Assembly: GCA_028293685.1 (NCBI GenBank)
Contig: JAQGOI010000220.1
Coordinates: 1 to 7,031 of the forward strand
Direction: 5' to 3'
Length of the DNA stretch: 7,031 nt
DNA from: Lysobacteraceae bacterium
GTDB lineage: Bacteria > Pseudomonadota > Gammaproteobacteria > Xanthomonadales > Xanthomonadaceae
This document shows, one piece after another, positions 1 through 7,031 of the stretch. Numbering within the stretch: position 1 is the first letter of the stretch; every line of letters begins with the position of its first letter. The notes under the pieces were generated by a model that saw only the letters and a program-made list of their open reading frames with translations, searched no databases and was not told where the DNA came from. Made by a program: the position numbers and the translations under genes.

Positions 1-42
1 TCCCCGGATCCGCCCGTCTGCGGCGTCTGACCGGACTTGTCC

Positions 43-1413
<1,371 letters not shown>

Positions 1414-1434
1414 AGCGGGTAGCCACAGCCCCGA

Positions 1435-1443
1435 TGCTAGAAT
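1435..1443 (+). promoter_or_regulatory. Candidate extended -10 promoter for the metB-family gene
   Basis: The gap between the two PLP-enzyme genes contains TGCTAGAAT: an extended -10 TG, one spacer base, then TAGAAT, which matches the TATAAT consensus at five of six positions. No recognisable -35 box lies about 17 bases upstream, as can be the case for extended -10 promoters. Transcription would start near 1450, giving a leader of about 20 bases with only a weak AGG (1460-1462) before the ATG at 1471. This is inferred from motif and position only; the gene could also be read through from the upstream gene. Confidence 0.35.
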
Positions 1444-1470
1444 CGCCGGCTGCGTTTTCAGGCCACGGAC

Positions 1471-2667
1471 ATGAACGACGATAACGTTGGCGGACAGGCG
1501 CGCACACGCCTGCAGCTGGGCACACTCGCCATCCACGGCGGCCAGGCGCCCGATCCGGGCACGGGTGCCGTGATGGTCCCGATCTACGCGACCAGCACCT
1601 ATGCCCAGGCCAGTCCCGGGGTGCACCAGGGCTTCGAATATTCGCGCACCCACAATCCGACGCGCTTTGCCTACGAGCGTTGCGTGGCCGAGCTCGAGCA
1701 CGGAACCCGCGGCTTCGCTTTCGCCTCGGGACTTGCGGCGACGTCGACGCTGCTCGAGCTGCTGGACAGCGGCGACCACGTCGTCGCGATGGACGATGTC
1801 TATGGCGGCACGTACCGGTTGTTCGAGCGGGTGCGCCGACGCAGTGCGGGCCTTGACTTCAGTTTTGTCGACCTCACCGATCCGGCCGCGTTCGAAGCCG
1901 CGATCAAGGCGAACACCAGACTGGTCTGGATCGAAACACCGACCAACCCGACGTTGAAGATCGTCGACATCGCCGCGATTGCAGCCATCGCGAAGAAGCG
2001 CGGCCTGCTCGTCGTCGTCGACAACACGTTTGCCTCGCCAATCCTGCAGCGCCCGCTGGAACACGGCGCGGATCTGGTGGTGCATTCGGCCACCAAGTAT
2101 CTCAACGGCCATTCCGACATCGTCGGCGGCATGATCGTCGTCGGCGACAACGCGGAGCTCGCCGAGCAACTGGCATTCCTGCAGAACTCAATCGGCGCCA
2201 TCCAGGGGCCGTTCGACAGCTTCCTCGCCCTGCGCGGGCTCAAGACCCTGCACCTGCGGATGCGCGCGCACTGCGAGAATGCGCAGTCGCTGGCCGAGTT
2301 CCTCGCGACGCATGCGGCGATCGACAGGGTCGTGTACCCGGGATTGCCTTCACACCCCCAGCACGCGTTGGCAGCGCGGCAGATGGATGGTTTCGGCGGC
2401 ATCGTGTCGATCTGGATCAAAGGTGGCTTTGATGCGGCGAAGCGTTTCTGCGAACGCACGCAACTGTTCACGCTCGCCGAATCGCTGGGTGGCGTGGAAA
2501 GCCTCGTCAACCATCCGGCGGTGATGACGCACGCTTCGGTGCCGATCGAGCGCCGAAAGGCGCTGGGCATCGACGACAATCTCGTTCGGCTGAGCGTGGG
2601 TGTCGAAGACCTTGCAGATCTGCAGGTGGACCTGAGCGCTGCGCTCGCATCAGTCCAAGCCGTCTGA
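1471..2667 (+). CDS. metB: Cystathionine gamma-lyase / gamma-synthase (Cys/Met metabolism PLP enzyme)
   Basis: This 398-residue protein is a fold-type I PLP enzyme of the Cys/Met-metabolism family, of normal length. It either splits cystathionine into cysteine, 2-oxobutyrate and ammonia (gamma-lyase), or makes cystathionine from an acylated homoserine and cysteine (gamma-synthase). Visible residues: [10 protein letters not shown] with Y57 and R59, which reach the cofactor phosphate of the neighbouring subunit; Y111 in DVYGGTYR, which stacks on PLP; D184 in VDNTFASP; the Schiff-base lysine K209 in [13 protein letters not shown]337 in AESLGG, a position tied to gamma-lyase/gamma-synthase specificity; and R373 in VRLSVGVED, for the substrate carboxylate. 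The upstream CBS gene favours the lyase role, completing reverse transsulfuration. Orthologues next to Xanthomonas LPS loci are labelled metB, hence the symbol. The ATG at 1471 fits the start of homology; only a weak AGG precedes it. Family assignment is firm, reaction direction is not. Confidence 0.93.
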   Translation: MNDDNVGGQARTRLQLGTLAIHGGQAPDPGTGAVMVPIYATSTYAQASPGVHQGFEYSRTHNPTRFAYERCVAELEHGTRGFAFASGLAATSTLLELLDSGDHVVAMDDVYGGTYRLFERVRRRSAGLDFSFVDLTDPAAFEAAIKANTRLVWIETPTNPTLKIVDIAAIAAIAKKRGLLVVVDNTFASPILQRPLEHGADLVVHSATKYLNGHSDIVGGMIVVGDNAELAEQLAFLQNSIGAIQGPFDSFLALRGLKTLHLRMRAHCENAQSLAEFLATHAAIDRVVYPGLPSHPQHALAARQMDGFGGIVSIWIKGGFDAAKRFCERTQLFTLAESLGGVESLVNHPAVMTHASVPIERRKALGIDDNLVRLSVGVEDLADLQVDLSAALASVQAV

Positions 2668-2687
2668 CAGGCAGTTATTCGGTCCTT

Positions 2688-5600
2688 ATGCCCAAGAACC
2701 TGGCCGCCATTTCCAGCACTTCCCCAAACGCTGTCCTGGTTCTGGGCATGCACCGCAGCGGGACCTCCGCGATGGCAGGTGCACTCGGAATCCTGGGGTA
2801 TTCGCTCGGCTCGGACCTGATGGCACCGGGCCCGGACAATCCCAAGGGCTTTTGGGAGCACGCGGGCGTTGTCGCCATCCATGAGCGCCTGTTCAAGTCG
2901 CTGGGAACGGCCTGGAATGATCCGCGGGTCCTGCCGCATGGCTGGCTGGATACGGCAGCGGCCAAAGACGCCCAGAACGCACTCACGTTATTGCTGAACG
3001 CCGAATTCTCGGGTACACGGCATTGGGCGGTCAAAGATCCGCGCTTGTGTCGCTTGTTGCCGCTGTGGCTGCCGGTACTGGCGAAAATGGGTGTGACGCC
3101 GCATGTAGTGATCATGGTGCGCCGTCCAGCAGAAGTCGCCGCATCTTTGCGTGCGCGAAACGACTGGCCGGAAGGCTTGTCGCGCCTTCTGTGGATGCAA
3201 TACATGGTCGACGCCGAGCGCGTGTCCCGGGCGCTCTCGCGCTCGGTGGCGACATATGACGCGTTACTCGCCGATCCGCCCGGCATGGTCAAAAAGACGC
3301 TGGAAACCCTGCTGTGTCCGACCATCGCGATGACCCACGAAACCACTGATGAGATAAGACGTTTCATTACAAGCGCCGATCGTCATCAGGTGACCCGCTC
3401 CGAGCCGGGGGCGCCGGCCTGGCAACTCGCCCAGGCTATGTACGACTGCGCCGTGTCGGAGTTCGGGAAGCCGGCCGAGTGGAACTCTGTTGCAGGTGAA
3501 TATCAACTTGCGAACGCGTTGTATGCCGACGCGCTTGACGGGTATGCGGCATTGCAGCTTCGACATGAGTCTCAAATTCGTGCCGTGGAATGCCAACGCG
3601 ACCTGCAATGCGCCCAGCTGCAGGTGGCGCACGAGGCCCGCGTCAAGGCCGCGGAAACCGAACGTGACCAGCAGTCGCAATGGGCACTGAAACTGGACGG
3701 GGAGTTGTTGGAGCTACGACAGGCTCATGCCGAGCTTGGCGAACAGCACGAGCGCACCGCCGCATGGGCGCTTGGCCTGGACAAGGAACTATCCGGAATT
3801 CGACAGACGTATTCCGATCTTGTCGAACAGCACGAACGCACCGCCGCATGGGCGCTCAGCTTGGACAACGAATTATCGGAACTTCGCCAGTTCCTTGCCT
3901 TGAAGGTCGCCGAGTTGGAGACAGACCTGGCCGAGCACAGACGCTATGCAGCGCAACTGCGTCGGCAACTGGAGGAATTGCTACAGTCGCACGTATGGAG
4001 ATATACCGCGCCGCTGCGACAGGTTGTCGCGAGGCTGCGAAAGACCAATGCAGAAGCGGCCATGCCAACGCCGCCTCCGGCCCGCGTGGTGCCAACCCGG
4101 GCTAAAGGAATCGGGTCGCTGAGATTTCACTTCGTCGATGCACCGCTTGTCAGCGTGATCATTCCGGCCTACGGCAATCTGGATTACACGCTCGCGTGCC
4201 TGCGCTCGGTGCAGCAGGCCGGGGCATCGTTCCAATTTGAGGTGATTGTCGCGGAGGATTGTTCGGGGGATCCAGAGATGTCGGCTCTGGCCGATGTTCC
4301 GGGGCTGCGCTATCACGAGAATCCATCCAATCTAGGCTTCCTGCGCTCATGCAACCAAGCCGTTGCTCTGGCGCGCGGAACATACGTGTGCTTCCTCAAC
4401 AACGACACGGAGGTCACGGCTGGTTGGCTGGATGCCCTTGTCGAGCCCTTTGATCGCGCCCCAGATGTCGGCATGGTCGGCGCAAAACTCGTTTATCCGG
4501 ATGGGCGCTTGCAAGAGGCCGGGGGAATTCTCTGGAAGGATGGGTCCGCCTGGAATTATGGGCGGCTTGGTGATCCACAGGCTCCGGAATACAACTATGT
4601 CCGCCGGGTCGATTTCTGTTCCGGCGCAGCACTTCTCCTACCGCGGATGCTGTTCGATGCACTTGGCGGGTTCGACGAGCGATATGTACCGGCTTACTGC
4701 GAGGATTCGGACCTGGCCTTCAAGGTCAGGCGGCATGGACTGGAGGTTTACTACACGCCATTTTCAGTCGTCGTGCATCACGAGGGAATTTCACACGGCA
4801 CCGACATCAATTCGGGAATCAAGTCCTACCAGCGGTTGAATCAGGAGAAATTCACCCAGGCCTGGTCGAGGGAACTGGAGGAACACTACCCCAATGGCGC
4901 CAACGTGTTTCGTGCGCGTGATCGCGCCTGGAATCGGCGCATCGTGCTCATCGTCGACCACTACGTTCCACAGCCCGATCGGGACGCCGGATCGCGAACG
5001 ATGGCGGCCTTTATGGAGTGCCTTGTCGATGCGGGTTGGGTGGTGAAGTTTTGGCCCGACAACCTGCACTTTGACGATGTATACGCGCCACGCCTGCAGC
5101 GGATAGGTGTCGAAGTCCTGCATGGGACGCGGTGGCGGGCCGGGTTGAGGGCGTACCTGCACGATCATGGCGAGGAACTGGATGTCGTGTTGCTGTCGCG
5201 ACCGGATATCGCGGCCAAGCATCTTGATGCTGTCCAAACAATGGCTTCGCGCGCAAGAACGGTCTACTACGGGCACGATCTGCACTTTGCGCGCGCGCGC
5301 CGTGAAGCAGCGCTCACCGCGGACCTCAGCCTGACTGCTGCTGCGCGAGCCATGGAAGAGGTTGAACGAGAGATATGGAGACGTTGCGATCTGGTCCTGT
5401 ACCCGTCCTCCGAGGAGGCGAACGCCGCGCGTGCACTCGAACCTGCGACGGACATCCGCGCCATTTCCGCCTATGCGTTCGAGTCGTTCGAAAATCACTC
5501 GGCGCCCGCCGGCCGTAGTGGACTGCTGTTTGTCGCCGGCTTTGCCCACCCACCCAATGTTGACGCTGCGGTATGGCTAGCCAGCGAGATCATGCCTCGT

Positions 5601-6056
5601 GTGTGGGCTCAATGGCCGGAAGCCCACTTGTCGCTGGTGGGATCCAATCCCACTGATCGGGTCATTGCTCTTCACTCCGATCGCGTAGAGGTGACCGGCT
5701 TCGTGTCTGATGGCGAACTTCAGCAGCGCTATGGTCGCGCCCAGATCGCCATCGTTCCGCTGCGTTTCGGGGCTGGTGTCAAGGCCAAGGTTGTCGACGC
5801 ACTCCAGCAGGGAATACCGCTCGTGACGACGCCGGTCGGAGCCCAAGGGCTTCCCGGAATCGAGGCTTTTTGCGCGGTGTCGGATGATCCGGATGTACTC
5901 GCCATGGCTATCCTCGCCCTTCGAAATGACGAAGAGCAATGGCTCCGCCAGTCGCGAGCTGGCGCCAGTTTTGCAGCAGCGAGGTTTTCGCGCGCCGCGA
6001 TGCGTAGCGTGCTACTCGAAGCACTGGCGCCAGGACCTGGGGAGCGTGCCGCTTGA
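2688..6056 (+). CDS. Multidomain fusion: sulfotransferase - coiled coil - GT2 glycosyltransferase - GT4-like glycosyltransferase
   Basis: This 1122-residue protein shows no signal peptide or membrane segment and is probably cytosolic or peripheral. Residues 16-230 resemble PAPS-dependent sulfotransferases: the 5'-phosphosulfate loop [10 protein letters not shown] (20-29), KDPR (116-119), and a 3'-phosphate site with R145 and S153 at the classic eight-residue spacing. Residues about 285-430 are charged and heptad-patterned, with three 28-residue repeats at 327-410. A linker [11 protein letters not shown] (434-444) follows, a motif often seen beside bacterial glycosyltransferases. From P486 comes a GT2 domain with VSVIIPAYG, the metal-site NNDTE (571-575) and the catalytic EDSD (672-675). 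From about 750 a GT-B domain follows, with [13 protein letters not shown] (945 on) and the nucleotide-sugar segment [11 protein letters not shown], where D1037 replaces the usual glutamate. It begins 20 bases after metB with no clear Shine-Dalgarno and overlaps hddA by four bases. ATA and AGA codons recur. Likely role: building, and perhaps sulfating, an O-antigen-type glycan. Substrates are unknown. Confidence 0.9.
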   Translation: MPKNLAAISSTSPNAVLVLGMHRSGTSAMAGALGILGYSLGSDLMAPGPDNPKGFWEHAGVVAIHERLFKSLGTAWNDPRVLPHGWLDTAAAKDAQNALTLLLNAEFSGTRHWAVKDPRLCRLLPLWLPVLAKMGVTPHVVIMVRRPAEVAASLRARNDWPEGLSRLLWMQYMVDAERVSRALSRSVATYDALLADPPGMVKKTLETLLCPTIAMTHETTDEIRRFITSADRHQVTRSEPGAPAWQLAQAMYDCAVSEFGKPAEWNSVAGEYQLANALYADALDGYAALQLRHESQIRAVECQRDLQCAQLQVAHEARVKAAETERDQQSQWALKLDGELLELRQAHAELGEQHERTAAWALGLDKELSGIRQTYSDLVEQHERTAAWALSLDNELSELRQFLALKVAELETDLAEHRRYAAQLRRQLEELLQSHVWRYTAPLRQVVARLRKTNAEAAMPTPPPARVVPTRAKGIGSLRFHFVDAPLVSVIIPAYGNLDYTLACLRSVQQAGASFQFEVIVAEDCSGDPEMSALADVPGLRYHENPSNLGFLRSCNQAVALARGTYVCFLNNDTEVTAGWLDALVEPFDRAPDVGMVGAKLVYPDGRLQEAGGILWKDGSAWNYGRLGDPQAPEYNYVRRVDFCSGAALLLPRMLFDALGGFDERYVPAYCEDSDLAFKVRRHGLEVYYTPFSVVVHHEGISHGTDINSGIKSYQRLNQEKFTQAWSRELEEHYPNGANVFRARDRAWNRRIVLIVDHYVPQPDRDAGSRTMAAFMECLVDAGWVVKFWPDNLHFDDVYAPRLQRIGVEVLHGTRWRAGLRAYLHDHGEELDVVLLSRPDIAAKHLDAVQTMASRARTVYYGHDLHFARARREAALTADLSLTAAARAMEEVEREIWRRCDLVLYPSSEEANAARALEPATDIRAISAYAFESFENHSAPAGRSGLLFVAGFAHPPNVDAAVWLASEIMPRVWAQWPEAHLSLVGSNPTDRVIALHSDRVEVTGFVSDGELQQRYGRAQIAIVPLRFGAGVKAKVVDALQQGIPLVTTPVGAQGLPGIEAFCAVSDDPDVLAMAILALRNDEEQWLRQSRAGASFAAARFSRAAMRSVLLEALAPGPGERAA
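3666..3917 (+). repeat. Three tandem 84-bp units encoding 28-residue coiled-coil repeats
   Basis: Units at 3666-3749, 3750-3833 and 3834-3917 encode residues 327-354, 355-382 and 383-410 of the fusion protein. Each has the core W-A-L-x-L-D-x-E-L with tryptophan exactly 28 residues apart (W332, W360, W388), followed by an (L/I)RQ. Twenty-eight residues are four heptads, with hydrophobic residues at a/d spacing in unit 1 (A333, L336, L340, L343, L350). A 32-base block at 3741-3772 recurs at 3825-3856 with a single difference, so the units look recently duplicated. Unit 1 is more diverged, and unit 3 loses similarity in its second half. A looser pair of HE-x-x-x-x-A-x-E segments precedes the array. 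Confidence 0.9.
6039..6044 (+). promoter_or_regulatory. Shine-Dalgarno site for the TTG-initiated hddA-type gene
   Basis: GGGGAG ends eight bases before the TTG at 6053, a good ribosome-binding spacing. It lies inside the last codons of the fusion gene, so ribosomes finishing that gene stop on the site where the next begins. It is what decides the start: the only in-frame start codon between the upstream stop (6005) and the conserved GHMP motif 1 is this TTG. Confidence 0.7.
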
Positions 6057-7031
6057 TCGTCCGGGCACGCGCACCCCTGCGCCTGGGTTTCGCCGGTGGC
6101 GGAACGGACGTGTCGCCTTATTGCGACCTGTTCGGCGGACAGGTCATGAACGCCACGATCGACCGTTATGCCTATGCATCGATCGATCAATCGCCGTCGG
6201 GGAAGGTCGAGTTCATTGCCTTGGACGGCTGCATAAGCGAGCTCGTCGAATGCGACGCGATCCTCGGCGACGGTGGCGGCGAGTTGCAACTGTTGAAGGG
6301 CGTGTACCGGAGGATTTCTTGCGATTTCCTCGGTGGCCGCGCTGAACCCCTTCGATTGCGAACGTATTCCGATGCACCGCCCGGTTCAGGCCTCGGGGCA
6401 TCGTCGACCCTCGTGGTTGCGCTGGTCAGCGCGTTCACTGAGTACTACAAGCTTCCGCTAGGGGAATATGAAATCGGACATCTTGCCTACGAGATCGAAC
6501 GCGAGGACCTCGGCCTGTCAGGAGGTCGCCAGGACCAGTACGCTGCGGCATTCGGCGGTTTCAATTTCATGGAGTTCAATGATGGCGGACACGTGATCGT
6601 CAACCCATTGCGTATCAAACCATGGGTGCTTGCCGAACTCGAGGCTTCACTGGTGTTGTACTTCACGGGCGTGTCGCGCGCATCGGCGGATATCATCGAC
6701 GAGCAGACCAGGAACGTCGAACAGAGTGACCAGTCATCCATCGATGCGATGCACCAACTGAAGATCGAAGCGGTGCAAATGAAGGAAGCACTCTTGCGCG
6801 GCGACCTGCCGCGGTTTGCACGCACGTTGCAAGCGGGCTGGGAGGCCAAGAAGCGGATGGCACACTGCATCACCAACCCGACGATCGACAGGATCGAGGC
6901 AGTTGCTTTTGGTAGCGGCGCCATTGCAGCCAAGGTTTCCGGCGCGGGTGGCGGTGGGTTCATGATGTTCCAGTGCGCACCGGAAGACAGGCTGACGCTG
7001 CGGCGCGCGTTGGCAAACGAGGGCGGCAGCA
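6053..7031 (+). CDS. hddA: GHMP-family kinase, D-glycero-D-manno-heptose 7-phosphate kinase type (HddA), 3' end beyond window
   Basis: The visible 326 codons carry all three GHMP kinase motifs. Motif 1 is the N-terminal [13 protein letters not shown] (7-19), motif 2 is the ATP loop [11 protein letters not shown] (109-119), and motif 3 is [10 protein letters not shown] (294-303). D161 in GGRQDQ is the candidate catalytic aspartate. Motif 1 at the extreme N-terminus, followed by NATIDRYAY, matches HddA. That enzyme phosphorylates D-glycero-D-manno-heptose 7-phosphate at C1 on the way to GDP-D-glycero-alpha-D-manno-heptose, a precursor for O-antigen, capsule or S-layer glycans. Family members run to roughly 340 residues, so only a short C-terminal piece should be missing. 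The start is TTG, in a TTGA overlap with the fusion gene's stop, preceded by GGGGAG. An in-frame ATG at 6146 would delete motif 1 and is wrong. The overlap implies translational coupling. Another sugar-1-kinase specificity within the family is possible; no gmhA, gmhB or hddC is visible here to confirm. Confidence 0.88.
   Translation, partial: MIVRARAPLRLGFAGGGTDVSPYCDLFGGQVMNATIDRYAYASIDQSPSGKVEFIALDGCISELVECDAILGDGGGELQLLKGVYRRISCDFLGGRAEPLRLRTYSDAPPGSGLGASSTLVVALVSAFTEYYKLPLGEYEIGHLAYEIEREDLGLSGGRQDQYAAAFGGFNFMEFNDGGHVIVNPLRIKPWVLAELEASLVLYFTGVSRASADIIDEQTRNVEQSDQSSIDAMHQLKIEAVQMKEALLRGDLPRFARTLQAGWEAKKRMAHCITNPTIDRIEAVAFGSGAIAAKVSGAGGGGFMMFQCAPEDRLTLRRALANEGGS

Noticed and set aside
1..30. 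Possible tail of an upstream gene ending in TGA at 28-30
   Set aside because: Only nine codons are visible; third positions are GC-rich, but this is too little to support a coding call.
1444..1470. Possible terminator after cbs (GC-rich stretch followed by TTTT at 1455-1458)
   Set aside because: No stable stem with matching arms precedes the short T run.
2613..2624. Perfect 12-base palindrome TGCAGATCTGCA near the end of metB
   Set aside because: It is inside conserved coding sequence (LADLQ), and about one or two 12-base palindromes are expected by chance in 7 kb. No terminator features follow.
1800..2939. Minus-strand open frame of about 379 codons spanning the metB/fusion-gene junction
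   Set aside because: It overlaps two genes with clear families and has no domain or ribosome-site support; treated as an antisense shadow.

Overview
The window reads as chromosomal DNA from a high-GC gammaproteobacterium, most likely of the Xanthomonadaceae/Rhodanobacteraceae group (Lysobacterales). The evidence is the codon use, the TAGAAT-type promoter core, and above all the gene order. A cystathionine beta-synthase gene is followed by a metB-type gene and then directly by glycan-synthesis genes. In Xanthomonas the O-antigen/LPS locus is known to sit beside metB, with etfA on its other side, and to vary greatly between strains. All four genes are on the + strand and packed closely; the longest gap between genes is 57 bases.

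Layout: bases 43-1413 encode a PLP enzyme with a C-terminal pair of CBS domains (cystathionine beta-synthase). Bases 1471-2667 encode a Cys/Met-metabolism PLP enzyme (cystathionine gamma-lyase/gamma-synthase, metB family). Together they form a transsulfuration module linking homocysteine and cysteine. A candidate extended -10 promoter lies in the gap between them. Twenty bases after metB the content changes to cell-surface glycan synthesis. Bases 2688-6056 encode a 1122-residue protein that joins a PAPS-type sulfotransferase, a coiled coil with 28-residue repeats, a family-2 glycosyltransferase and a family-4-like (GT-B) glycosyltransferase. Its stop codon overlaps the TTG start of a GHMP kinase of the HddA type (D-glycero-D-manno-heptose 7-phosphate kinase), which runs off the right edge nearly complete.

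Working together: the first two genes are housekeeping sulfur amino-acid metabolism. The last two look like the first genes of an O-antigen or related glycan cluster. HddA would supply activated heptose (GDP-D-glycero-alpha-D-manno-heptose pathway), and the fusion protein would add sugars and possibly sulfate. The most unusual element is the fusion protein. Its three 28-residue (84-bp) coiled-coil repeats sit between the modifying domain and the polymerising domains, an arrangement reminiscent of the WbdD chain-length ruler. No tRNA, rRNA, CRISPR array, insertion sequence or convincing terminator was seen.
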